DNA from: Phascolomyces articulosus
Lineage: Eukaryota; Mucoromycota; Mucoromycetes; Mucorales; Lichtheimiaceae
Length of the DNA: 64,000 nucleotides
Direction: 5' to 3'
NCBI GenBank assembly: GCA_025677815.1
Contig: JAIXMP010000009.1
Location: 1,116,001 to 1,180,000 of the forward strand
The notes under the pieces were generated by a model. It did no database searches and was not told the DNA's origin. It saw only the letters and a list, made by a program, of their open reading frames with translations. This document shows positions 47,117 to 58,285 of the stretch, piece after piece (positions within the stretch are counted from its first letter, which is position 1; each line of letters begins with the position of its first letter). The translations under genes were made by a program, and so were the position numbers.

Positions 47117-48692
47117 TTAAAAATGTTTTTTTAGGTAAATTACAACCAGAAAAAAACTTTGTACCGTTTTTATTTTACAACACCCTATAGCTTTATAGTA
47201 TTTATCCATTCTATCTTTTTTCATTATAGGTCGCCAATGATACCCAAACAAAATATCTGAGAGAATTACATACTGTGCCGAAGGTTCCTCCAAATCTCCT
47301 ATTACATCATCAAGATCAAAATATACTATATCACTGGAGTATGAGGCGTCGAGCCAAAACAAGTTTTCCATTTTTACCACCATAAATCTTGATAACCGTT
47401 GAAGTTCTTTAGATATCCTATCGAAATATTTTTCATTTATAACAATATCACTATAACGCTTGTCTGTTATTCTGATTTTTTTTTGGTTCCCGGTAGTTGA
47501 ACACGTAAACACAGTATATAACGAAATATATCCTCATCGTATTTCAAGCGTGGGGAAGGTGGCAGATCTTCTTTTTGTATTATTAAATTTTCATAACCGT
47601 AGGATCGCTTGTTCGTAAGATAAGTAGATGTAACATACATGGTTTTTCCAATGATATCATAATTTTGAAAAGGTGTTGTGGTATCAAATGTGAAATGCTC
47701 TCCATGGACACCTGTCCATGATGGTAAAAAGTTGTATTTATGAATTGTTGGTTGGTAATAATCTGTGATTTTTCCCAAAGCAAAATGCAAATGTTCTTTT
47801 TTGCTAATACGCCATAAAATTGAACCATCAAGTCTTCCAAAGGTTGATCGTAATCGATGTTTATTTTTTCGATGTTTTTTCTTGTTGAAATCCATTCATA
47901 AAATTGTACCATTAATGGTTTGTTGTATGAGGGGTTAATGTAGTTATTGTCGATAAGATCCGGGAAGAGATGGATGAGAGCGAATACTCGGTCATGATCT
48001 TTGGTTGTTGTTCGTCGATGAGCATAGTATAAAATTTCATTCACTTTTAGTTCCGACAATGGTTTGACTAATTCACATATTAGGCTGTCTTCATTCACAT
48101 CTTCTCCCCATTCATGAATATTTCGACCGATAAACAACAATCTTTTTGATTTTAATGCTTCTTCTAAAGTCCATAGACGTTTGAAATATTCTTCGTCGCC
48201 ATATAATTCATCATCATATTCAGGAACCAGAGCTACAGTGCAGTACGCATTTTCGTAAATGTGATGCATGTTGCATATTTCGTACTGTTTTTCTTCTTTA
48301 TCATCTTGATTGATACACAGCTGATCGCACCATATATATTTGATGTTGAATTGTTGACATATATATTGAACCATGCCTTCAAATTTGACATATTCGTAAG
48401 AATCATTTGAATAGATAATCTTGTGTTTGCCTTCATCCATCCTTGTATACTTTCCAACCCTTTCATCCTTTACAATTTTCCCAGATTGGCTCCACGAATA
48501 GGATAACGCACAGTATCCTTCGCTTACTTGAGCGTCATCAATTACTTTCATGTCAGATATACGAACGAGTTTTGTGGGCATAAACTCTGGTTTGGGCAAA
48601 TCATTAGGTATAGTTTTGGGTGGCTGGCCATATTTGAAAAACTTCCCTTCGGTATCCCTAGCATATTGTGTAGTCTCGTAGGTGATATACAT
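47117..48692 (-). pseudogene. HET-domain protein gene, copy 1, two frameshifts
   Basis: Minus-strand gene starting at 48692 (MYITYETTQYARDTEGK). The first ~300 codons hold the HET-domain blocks GYCALSYSW, YIWCDQLCINQDD with the following IYENAYCTVALVPEYDDELY, then RLWTLEEALKSKRLLF and HDRVFALIHLFPDLID. HET domains in filamentous fungi trigger cell death after recognition of non-self or of a partner NLR/SNARE-type protein. The frame is lost near 47800 (at an A6 run, LAKK) and again near 47475-47483 (at an A9 run). The two other frames continue homologously (SWTGVHGEHF; later AQYVILSDILF and YYKAIGCCKI), reaching ~525 residues. Each break equals one missing A, so real decay and sequencing error are both possible. 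Confidence 0.75.
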
Positions 48693-49284
48693 TTAATTCT
48701 ATCGGTACGTACGTTGTTAAGTTCTTTAACTTGGTTTGAAAACCATGTTTTTTTTCTTCCGAAAAAATATCAACCCACAGACAAGAAGCAACGAGTTTGA
48801 TAAAAATGCAAGTACGGCAAGGGAAAGAAGATAATACAATAATATAGATGACGTTAAATGCGTTGAGTTGATCCAGGTAAATATATAAAAATGTAATATA
48901 CAATAGAAATTGAAAAAATAAAAATAAAATAAAAAGACCAAGAAACAAAGGTTCTTTGTAACTTTTATATCTTTCTGTTGTGTAATGTAACAACTGCTAA
49001 GCCCAAACTTTAAAAATAAATTTGACCATTCTGGATAAATCAATTTCACCCATCTCTTTCTTTTTTACCAAAGCGTACATGAAACATGTATATTTACGAT
49101 TTTTTTCATGCTGTCCTTAAGTCATAGCGATACAGCGTCAGTTGCTATCCTTATTTTTGCGTCTTTTACTGCTAAACTATCCCACTGATTATTATCCTTA
49201 TGAGTTTTTTTTGTGGTTATGTGGCTAATAAAAATTTAAGATGATATAAAAAATAATTCATGTAAAAACAGTTATTGATTTTAG
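48693..49284. other. Intergenic upstream of HET copy 1
   Basis: Probable promoter region of the HET copy at 47117-48692. AT-rich; no motif or gene identified. Overlapping minus-strand open frames at 48658-49049 are Leu/Phe-rich chance readings. Confidence 0.45.
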
Positions 49285-49396
49285 TACAGTGCCTCCACTT
49301 CCAATTTTCGCTTTCTTTCCAAAAAACCAAATTCGCTATGTTCTCAGATCAAAGTTCGTTTTTTGGAAAGCGAAAATTGGAAGTGGAGGTACTGTA
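49285..49396. mobile_element. MITE with ~31-bp terminal inverted repeats, Tc1/mariner-like
   Basis: 112 bp including flanking TA dinucleotides. The left end TACAGTGCCTCCACTTCCAA and the right end (reverse complement) TACAGTACCTCCACTTCCAA agree over about 31 bp with one mismatch, then continue with a 4-bp offset to CCAAAAAAC. CAGT-type ends with a TA target duplication are typical of Tc1/mariner/pogo superfamily non-autonomous elements. It sits between HET copies 1 and 2. Confidence 0.88.
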
Positions 49397-49778
49397 TAGA
49401 CGTAAGTTGATGAAGTAGTCAAATTAGTTTGAAATGCCAGAATGAGTATAGTGTATACCTACATAACTTTTTTTTATTTTGTTTATATTATAGAAGTAGA
49501 AGAATACTTGTGTGCTTTACTTAACAGTTCAATTATTACTATTATCTGATATAATGTAATAGCAGCAATATCATGAATAATGACACGTCCAAAAGTTAAC
49601 TTTACCAATTTTTAATATTTAAAATAGGCAATAAGTATTTCTCGAAGGAAGTTACAAAAAACTTGCAGAGAAACTTATACAAAAAAAAAAACTCGCAAGG
49701 AGGATACTAATCAGTGGGGTAGTTTAGAAGTAAAAGTCGCAAGAATAAGGATAGCAACAGATGCTGTATAACTTTGAT

Positions 49779-50620
49779 TTAAAGACAGCATGAAAAAAAT
49801 CGCAAAGATATATCGAATGGTTGATCGTAACCAATCTTGATCCTGTCAATAAACTCTGGAAAAAGATGCATGAGTGCAAGCACGCGGTCGTGATCCTTCG
49901 TGCTTGTTCGTTGTTGTGCATGGTACAGTATTTCATTACCAGTGAGTTCTGACGCTGGTTTGATTAATTGATATATTGAATAGGCCTCTGTAATTTTTTC
50001 ATCCCATTGATGAATATTTGCCAACAAATTAAAGACGTATTGGTTTTATTGCTTCTTCTAAGTCCATAAGCGCTTGAAATACTGTTCAATTCCACATAAT
50101 ACAACATTGATATCAAGAACAAGTGCGACGGTACAATAAACATCATCGTATATATGATGTACCTTTCGTATTTCATTATGTTTTTCTTCTTTGTCGTTTT
50201 GATTGGTGCACATTTGATCGAAACATATATACTTGATGTAAAAGTCTTTGCATATTTGTTGAATGATGCGTTCAAATTTGACGTATTTTGCTTCTCCTTC
50301 AAAAATATCAGTATATTCTAGACTGTCGTCGCTGTCATTAAAATTAATCTTGTGATCGCCTTCATCAATTCGTTTTAATTTCCAGTCACTTCATCCATTA
50401 TGACTTTTCCTAATTGATTCCATGAATATGATAATGCACAGTATCCTTTGTTTACTTGGGATCCATAAACGATTTCCATATCAGAAATACAAACCAGTTT
50501 TGTAGACATGGAATCTGGTTTTAGGAAATCATTAGGAACTTTTTTGAGTAGCGGGTAGGAATTCCGTGGCAAGGGATCGACAATACGTTGTTGTGCTGTC
50601 TCGTACATAATAACATACAT
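49779..50620 (-). pseudogene. HET-domain gene, copy 2, broken and truncated
   Basis: Minus strand. The N-terminal frame (50620-50375) carries SMSTKLVCISDMEIVYGSQV and GYCALSYSW, then a stop. After a frame change it reads RIIQQICKDFYIKYICFDQM (the WCDQLCINQ block is degraded to CFDQMCTNQ). Further frame changes lead to YFKRLWT, stop, and NIHQWDEKITEAYSIYQL to KDHDRVLALMHLFPEFIDR. Homology ends near DQPF at about 49800; the C-terminal half found in copies 1 and 3 is absent here. Clearly dead. Confidence 0.8.
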
Positions 50621-50939
50621 TTTTTCCCTACAATTTTATTAAGCATTTTATACTATTAGTTGAAATTACCATTGGTAGAAACAAGAAGCATTGCTTACTT
50701 TCGGTTAAAAGGGCAACCGATTTGGTAAGGATTGCGATGGTGACAAAAAAAAAGTAAATATGCTTGATGATTTAGTTCAAGGGATATCCTGTCATCAAAT
50801 ATATAGGATATTACTACTGATAAAAACGATACAATAATGAATTGATATACGATATGTATGGAATAGAAATTGAAAAGCAAAAAAAAAGAAACACTTTATA
50901 ACTATTTTTCTTCTTGAACGAAGTGATGAATTTCAAAAG
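50621..50939. other. Intergenic within HET cluster
   Basis: AT-rich spacer between the start of HET copy 2 and an oppositely oriented HET C-terminal fragment. Nothing else seen. Confidence 0.45.
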
Positions 50940-51180
50940 GCTGCTTCAAATTTTGTTTGTGATCGATTAACGAAAGATGTTTTAGAAGTTCCTTTTGCAC
51001 ACTATGTGATCCTCTCTGAAATACTGTTTAAAATTACTGGTACTCTTTTTGACAGAAATACTGGTTATTATCCAGTCATCATAAAGGCACAAGGAGATGG
51101 ATATTATAAAACAACAGGATGTGTTCAAATAGATACTAAAGACGTTTGTTTTTTTTTCATTGTAATTTACCCAAGCAAAC
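50940..51180 (+). pseudogene. Inverted C-terminal fragment of a HET-family gene
   Basis: A plus-strand open reading contains AHYVILSEILFKITGTLFD, GYYPVIIKAQGDGYYKTTGC and VQIDTKDVCFFFIVIY to a stop. It aligns by eye with the C-terminus of HET copy 1 (AQYVILSDILF, DKYYKAIGCCKI, SFFLVVIYL). It is in the opposite orientation to copies 1 and 2 and carries no HET domain. It may be the missing end of copy 2 moved by an inversion, or the remnant of a fourth copy. Confidence 0.65.
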
Positions 51181-52038
51181 AATAAAAATAACAATGAAAC
51201 TCTTAAAATAATGATGTATTTACATATAGTACCATCATCAAAATAAAATTCCAGTTCTTTGAACATGATATAGAGGACCCGTCCAGCTTGTTTTATAGTT
51301 ATTAGTGCAATCCAGAACATGTTTGTTTATAAAATACCTCTGAATTTGATATAAAAGCTGTGCGATTATTTTGGAAATCACACCTTGGCAAGCTGCAAGG
51401 AGTTTTTCTTATTGGTTTAAAAAAAGAGGTCTTGTGATTCTTCTCCTATTGGTGGAATATGGTTCATTTATTATTTTGGAAAAGAATGAGGCATTTTGAA
51501 CCCATCGATATATATTATGTTACTGCGGCAAGTGTCCTTTTATTAGTTTGAAAGTTGTTGGGAAATGAAAGCGCAGTATCTTTTAATTATGGCATTACGA
51601 AACAATAATATATAGGATTATCTACAATCCGATTTCTATAATGTTCAAAGGAGTATATGTATACTAAATCTTATTGGCTGAAATAAGATATATTATCATC
51701 CATTTTCTGATGTTTGATTCCCTCTTCCTAGAAGAAAAGACATTCAATGACGAAGAGTATAAACATACCATTGATTACTCATACAGTTTTTCAAGGCGGT
51801 GATCCCCTCGGTAACGAATCGAACTTTAAAAAATCGTTTATTTTATGCTGAAACTCTTTTGGATATTCGTAATTTGGTTTCCATATATAACAATCCATTG
51901 CTGCGATGATGAGCAAGCGTGACTTGCAATTGGAGGGGAGGTTAACCGGAGTATATAACCATTTCCATGATGTTCTTTTAGTTCTTTTTTTCGATCTCTT
52001 TTTTTTATAAACCTTTAAATTACCATCTTTTCAAAATC
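51181..52038. other. Intergenic upstream of MBF1
   Basis: AT-rich DNA. Includes the promoter and leader of MBF1 in the last ~150 bp (pyrimidine-rich CTTTTAGTTCTTTTTTTCG). No other feature seen. Confidence 0.5.
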
Positions 52039-52952
52039 ATGTCTGGTAAGCTCATGAAATATTATAATCATACCTTTTAGAAAAAAAAGGGGGGGAGAAA
52101 TGAATTAACATTATTGTTTTCTTCATTTATCATATAGACTGGGATTCTGTTACCGTTATTCGTAAGCGCCCCGCTGATCGTGCAAAGGTCACTCGTAGTG
52201 AAAGTGCTGTGAACTCTGCCAGAAGAGTAAGTGACAAAAAAATTAGAGAGGGAGGATAGTTTGTGGAACTTTCACATTGTTACAAGGCTATCTTTTTGGA
52301 CCGGGATGGCAAAAAAAAAAAAAAAAGTCAGGAGATTAGGATGAAATTCTAAATCGTACGTATTTTATTTTGTTGTTTTTGATTTAGGCTGGTGCTGCCA
52401 TTGCTACTGAAAAGAAGAGCAGTAAGTTTTATTTTTGGAGAGAGGGAGATATGAAATTTTACTGCGACAGGATAACTGATATGGAATATTTTTGATCTGA
52501 TTATTATTCTTTAGCTTTAACCAATGCTGGCCATGCTAACCGTGACCATCAACGTATTGCCAAGCTTGATCGTGACAATGATGTTGCACCTCCACCCAAG
52601 GTGGATGTTTCCGTTGGACGTGCTCTTCAAAAGGCACGTCAAGAAAAGGGTATCACTCAAAAGGATTTGGCTCAAAAGATCAATGAAAAGCCTCAAGTGG
52701 TACGTTGTGTTTTTTATATAAATGGAAAAAAGAAAGAATACAAAAAAATGGAGGAGAGAGAATGGGATCCATGGATGCACAAAGAAATTATAATAACTTT
52801 TTAAATATTTATATATAAAAAAGGTCAACGATTATGAATCTGGCAGAGCTATTCCTAACCAACAAGTGTTGGGTAAATTGGAACGTGCCTTGGGTGTCAA
52901 ATTGAGAGGCAAGAACATTGGTGAACCTCTTACCTTTGGCAAGAAGAAGTAG
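52039..52952 (+). CDS. MBF1: Multiprotein bridging factor 1 (MBF1)
   Basis: Five exons: 52039-52045 (only 7 bp: ATG TCT G), 52138-52226, 52388-52421, 52515-52699 and 52824-52952; 147 aa. The N-terminal MBF1 domain starts [12 protein letters not shown] and includes NSARRAGAAI. The C-terminal Cro/C1-type helix-turn-helix reads [38 protein letters not shown] and [12 protein letters not shown], ending [13 protein letters not shown]1 is a conserved co-activator linking bZIP factors to TBP, and also acts on stalled/collided ribosomes in reading-frame maintenance. The tiny first coding exon needs the ATG at 52039, the only start that joins in frame. This intact housekeeping gene sits inside the decaying HET region. 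Confidence 0.95.
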
Positions 52953-54957
52953 GGAGGAACCGTTTTTTTTATTATTAAAAAAACAATCTAGATATAAATA
53001 CAATGCTTTTCAAGTGTGGTAAAAAAATGGGAGGTGGAGTTTCCTCTTCTTCTTTCAAGGAATTCAAGATATAGATCATTATACCTTCATATATTTTCTT
53101 GAATTCCTTTTTTTTATTTTTCATATAAATCCATTAGATGAAAAAAAGCAACAAACGTGATATGGACAAAAAAACACACACAAAAAAATCATTCACCTCT
53201 TCCTCTTCTTTCCTCCCTAAATATCCCACACAACTTTTATGTACAAACTTTTTTTTTATAATTAAATAACTGTAAAGAAAAAAATTCTTTTTTTTTTCAT
53301 CACGTTTAATTATCATAACTGCGCCCTTGCATTAGAATCGTCTCTCTGTGTGTAACTTACTGCTCTGTTACTGCGGTAAAAAAAATGATAGGGCTTATGC
53401 TAACGCAACAACATTGTGACACTACTACTGTTGATCCAAATTTATATTTTTAGCATTCTGGATTCTATTAAATTCGTGGCACCAGCACACAGTTCATATC
53501 GAGTAGGAAGGGGAACCGCACTAGAAAGAAAGGTATTCCTTCGTTATGCCACAGGTGTTACTCGAAACAATTAATGAAAAGCAAACACCAGCATATCGCC
53601 ATTACGACCTTCATCATCAGATCATATCAACAAACGATAATGCTAAACAACTCCTAGCAGAGTACGATGCAGGCACCAGCGAGAGTACCACTAAATCCGG
53701 ATCTTCAAACACATATGGTATCAGTCGCCATACATTTATTTTGAAAAAGCAAATATTACGCCATAACAGTTGCTGAACCTTATCGAGCAAAACAGTATCA
53801 TTCAACCAAATTTGGCCTAAGCTATATGGATAAAGTATACGAATACATACAATTTTAGACATGAACATCATTTATCACACATATTTTCTTGAAAGATTAT
53901 CTTTTACAATCATACAAGAGAGGTGCATCATTCTTTCCCCAAGACAAATCTCGAGCTATATATTCTTTGTGGATTTGCTTTTATACAAATACAACTGTAC
54001 AGTGTCACTTTGGAATATAAAGATAGTAGCATCAATTTTTTTTTATTTGATAACCATTTTTTTTATATGTTTTGTTATAATAGAATCTTTTTTTTTTATT
54101 ACACTGCATACAATATAGGAAGGATCTCATGGATTCAGCAGGCAGTAGAGGGGTTTTCTACTTTAAAATCCACATGAAGTGCAGTGTTTTTTTTCTATAT
54201 ATAAATGCTACTTGCCGTTCATATTCTTATTTGCTTTTTCATTTACTACTTTCTTAGAGCGTAAAAAAAGACTCACCAGAACGGTTAAGCAACAAAATGA
54301 AACAATAATACAAGTTGTTTCTCGAAACAACGGGTACTTGAGAAGAAGTGGGATTTAGGGGATGAGATCTTTGAAGAAGATCCAATATATAAGTACGGTT
54401 TTGAACAGTAATGCATTCATACTCTTTTTTTCTATACTATAAAGAATCTTCTCCTAATATTAAAATCATCATAGAATAGTATAATATATTCAATTATACT
54501 CGATGTACATGGCCCATGTTGAAGTGAATATTCACACCGATACAACTCGATATGGTTGAAACCCAAGGAAGCTCACATTTTTGAATTTTGATATTGAATG
54601 CAAAATAAAAACATTTTTCCTCTTTGTGGAAAGTTATCAAAAGCTTCAAGGAATCATACCAAATGGACACAATACCACCATATTAGCATTATTACTATTA
54701 AAAATTATTCCTATATCCAGGAAAAAAAACGTCAGCTGTAGATGTTCTTTGAAAAATAGTTGCTACCATATGGACTGGTTGACTCCAAAACCCGATATAT
54801 GATGAGAATTTTATCCAACAAATTGCCGCTGAGGTCATCAACGTGTATTGCTAGGAGCAATTCATTGGGCTAAGGACAGTTTGTCATAATTGTATTTCGT
54901 ATGGTATTGTATTTAGTTGTGCCTTTGACGACATGTTTATAAAAACTCGAAGGTATA

Positions 54958-55123
54958 CAGTCAACCCCCAGCTTTTGTAACACAGCAAAGTCCAAAAAAT
55001 CGGTTGGCTTGCACCAAAACGGAAGTGACTAAGCAGCGAGTTTGTGTGATGAAGTTCCAAAAAATTGACACGAAACACGTAAAGTGTGCAAAATGTGAAA
55101 GTGCAAAAACGAAGGATTGACTG
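54958..55123. mobile_element. Probable MITE with CAGTCAAYCC ends
   Basis: 166 bp beginning CAGTCAACCCCCAG and ending GGATTGACTG, i.e. terminal inverted repeats CAGTCAAYCC of ~10 bp. It is preceded by TATA, but the right flank is CTTA, so the expected TA duplication is not perfect. Inside, two related direct segments, ACACAGCAAAGTCCAAAAAA and TGTGATGAAGTTCCAAAAAA, occur. The ends resemble pogo/Tigger-type elements. Confidence 0.5.
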
Positions 55124-55279
55124 CTTAATATTATATGAATCTTGCTCAAAAAGTTTTCATTGTTTTCATTATTACCACTATTATTTATGTATTGTATTTT
55201 TTAGAGCTAAAACATTTGTTGTCGCGTTTTTGATTTGATAATGAAGGCAGAATAGTGAACTGGACTTGCTCCCATTATT

Positions 55280-55480
55280 GACGACGGGGTGACATTAATC
55301 AACCGTAATCTTGCTTTGTTTCGGGACGGTACAGAATGTGGAGCTATTGAATGCCGCAAGTATGATGACGGCAAAAAATAAATAGTTGAAGTTAATCTAC
55401 ACTACCCGAAGGAAATTTTGATGAACATGACTATATTTGCCACTGATAAATATGACAATGAAAAGAACCTCATCCAATAA
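55280..55480 (+). pseudogene. Unidentified coding relic
   Basis: A plus-strand frame open for ~65 codons apart from one TAA: DDGVTLINRNLALFRDGTEC, GAIECRKYDDGKK, stop, IVEVNLHYPKEILMNMTIFA, then DKYDNEKNLIQ to a stop. Composition is protein-like. I do not recognise the family and no start or splice sites are evident. Confidence 0.35.
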
Positions 55481-56498
55481 TTTTATATCCCATGCTTTAG
55501 CTCATTTTGAAAGTATTTAAATAGGTGATATGTGATGCAATGTGAGTTTATATTATATAAGTGATACATATGCGAATTTGTGTTTGCTATTTTTTTTTTG
55601 GAAACAGATCTTCATACCAGCGTTTCTGTGATGGATAAACATGATAAATAAACGTGTCAAGTCTGTAGCGCTTCTCAATATGAAATATCAAGTCATCCGC
55701 CCCAGCTTACAACTAAGTATATTTACAATTTTTAATCTGTGGTGTTTTTTCCATCTCCAGCTGCTGGTTGATTGTTTTCTTTTACATTATGATGCTATAA
55801 AATTAATTTAGCCATAAAATACTAAAGTACTATGCCTATATATATTAAATATAATTCTAAGAGTATTTACTTGGAGATAAAAAGAGAACAAGGATACTCG
55901 CTTTTCACTTCTTGTTGTACGTACTGGAAATAATGCGGAATGAGTAGTATATTTTTATATCAGAATATTTATCTGAAATCTATTATGCAACACCATCAAC
56001 CTATGGAAAAGTGGAAATATTGTTGAGAATTATTATTATTGTAAACTTCAAGATATATCATTTCAATTTATTTTTGTCTTGGATTTTTGTTATTCAAGGC
56101 CATTGAGGTTTCATTGTAGCATTCAATTCCCGAAACAGTATTTATCCATTGGCTTTTTTTTTTTCATCCACCGTTCCCATGTATCATTTTCCATGTGCAA
56201 CCTATCACAAAAGATTTACTAGGTCTTCTTCTCACACATAACCATGAGTTATTAAAAGATTCTTATACACTGTGTAGGCTTAGCTTTCTATTATTATGGA
56301 GTGACTGTTTGTAATTATCTTATAAATGATGGAACAACGAGATCTCACTAGCACACACCGAAAGTTTTCCTTTTCCCCTATAGTACGTATGAACTCGAAA
56401 AGAATTGTATCTCATGGTAAATCTTACACCTCATTTTATGCAAATAATAATCTTCCAATAAAGCTAGAGGTAGTATTGACAATTATAAAATAGAAAAG

Positions 56499-58285
56499 TA
56501 TGTCACATATGTGACAAGGTAATATTGTTACGGGGAGGGAAGCTTTCCATTTTGTTCAGGTCCATATCACCATCCACCCCGACAATACCTTCCCCATTAC
56601 CAAAACCCCAAGATTTCATGCCCACTCGTCTTGTTCATGTTTCAGATATGAACGTTGTTCAAGGTTCAGAAGTAAGCGAAGGATATTGCGCCTTATCGTA
56701 TTCATGGGAATGGTGTGGTAATAATATCGTAGATAAAATGGGCGAGGAAAAAACTGCACGCGATGATCAAGAGAGAAAGCACAAGATTGTGGCTCCAGGC
56801 AGAAGGGTGCAACAAAAACCAAGAGGACGAAAACATATCCAGGGAAAAGTCAAGTTTGTCAAATTTGACGGAATTATTCAACAGCTTTGTAAAGACTTTA
56901 ATATCAATTACATCTGGTATGATCAGTTATGCATCAATCAATATGACCAAGGTGAAAAACAACGTGAAATACGACAAATGCATCGAATTTACAATAATGC
57001 TTATTGTACTGTAGCGCTTGTGCCAGAATTTTGAGCGCTCATGCCGTCTTACGTATATCGTAAAAGCAAACGACAGCATAACCAGCATGCAAATTATCGT
57101 TCTTATGATAAGACCTTCGATACACTTTTGTCAGCGGATTGGTTTACGAGATCATGGACCTTAGAAGAAGCACTAATGTCTAAAAGACTGCTCTTTGTTG
57201 GATACAATATACACGCTTGGTGGTTTTCATTACGCAAGATTCCATCTATATCCACTTTATTTCAGCGACCAGCAGAACAAAATGTGTGCGCTGTTCTGTA
57301 TTATGCACATGCTCGTGAAAGTAGCAAAGAACATGACAGAGTATTCTCCCTTGTCAATATATTCCCAGATATTATGGACGAAATTACCATTGACTACGAC
57401 CAGCCTCTATTAGATCTATTGATTCAATTTTACGGACATTTGGCAAAAAAAGATCTATCAATTCTATGTTTTAGATGATATATGATGTATGGATTGGCAT
57501 TTGGAAATGATGGGCTCATTTCTTTATTGTCATCATCATCAGCTCATCAGTTTAGTATGTTGGGTGGTCGTAATGAAAACTACATAGCACCAATTAAAAG
57601 TTATGATTTACCATCATGGACTGGTGTGGCTGGTGAACATATGGCGCCCCGTTTTGGGTTTAAAAAAGAGAAATATCCAACAACACCATTTCAAACTATC
57701 GTATAATCGGAAGGATTATGAAAGCAGCTTGCTCTTCGATCTATACTGCTGCTAGTAGCAGTAAGACTACTGACTTGTTTATATCACAAGTAACGGACTT
57801 GCCATCGGCTCCGAGAGAGTACGGTTCTCTCCCTGCTAAAGATAAATATTTTAATTGGATACTTGCAGCCCATGTTCGGTCAACCAATGATGACAACAGC
57901 AAGTACAAAACTTTAGTATTTTCGCAATTCTACTACTTTCCTGGAATTTTGGAATTTCACCGTGATTGGATCAACCAGAGTTTGAATATCGTGTCGCGGT
58001 TTATCAAGATATACAAGGAAGATTTGTTTTGGTGGAATAAACGCACCTGTTCAAAAGAATCACATGCAAAAATTATATTTTCTTTGACAGCGGAGTATGA
58101 TTCTTTATCACTATGCGTAATATTATCTGGAATCCCTTTTGACTATGGAAAACCACTGGAAAAGATACCCAGTCCTCAAAAGAGAAGGGGAACATTATAA
58201 AGCAATCGGTACCGTTTTGATTAAAAACATCGAATGTATTTTCCCCAATTATATGAATAATGAACGAGAATTTAATATTGAATAA
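56499..58285 (+). pseudogene. HET-domain gene, copy 3, several breaks
   Basis: Plus strand, opposite in orientation to copies 1 and 2. A 5' portion from about 56499 is frame-broken. From about 56570 the frame carries FMPTRLVHVSDMNVVQGSEV, GYCALSYSW, FNINYIWYDQLCINQYDQGE (WCDQ replaced by WYDQ) and IYNNAYCTVALVPEF. An in-frame TGA follows at 57032, then WTLEEALMSKRLLFVGYNI and HDRVFSLVNIFPDIMDEI, a second in-frame TGA at 57476, then LPSWTGVAGEHM. A frameshift follows near 57700, the C-terminal part continues at 57718-58200, and a last shift near 58190 gives HYKAIGTVLIKNIE to the end at 58285. At least four lesions: a pseudogene. Family role as for copy 1. Confidence 0.78.

Larger units (their letters stand above)
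52953..56498. other. Gene-poor interval with relics
   Basis: 3.5 kb of AT-rich DNA. A plus-strand 76-codon frame at 53546-53776 and a differently framed stretch just upstream (SIKFVAPAHSSYRVGRGTAL near 53465-53530) read weakly like decayed protein of unknown family. A MITE-like element (54958-55123) and a further relic (55280-55480) are listed separately. No intact gene seen. Confidence 0.45.

Noticed and set aside
57032..57478. Two in-frame TGA codons in HET copy 3 as possible selenocysteine or stop readthrough
   Set aside because: The copy also has frameshifts near 57700 and 58190 and a broken 5' end, and the homologous positions in copy 1 are not Cys. Pseudogene decay is simpler.
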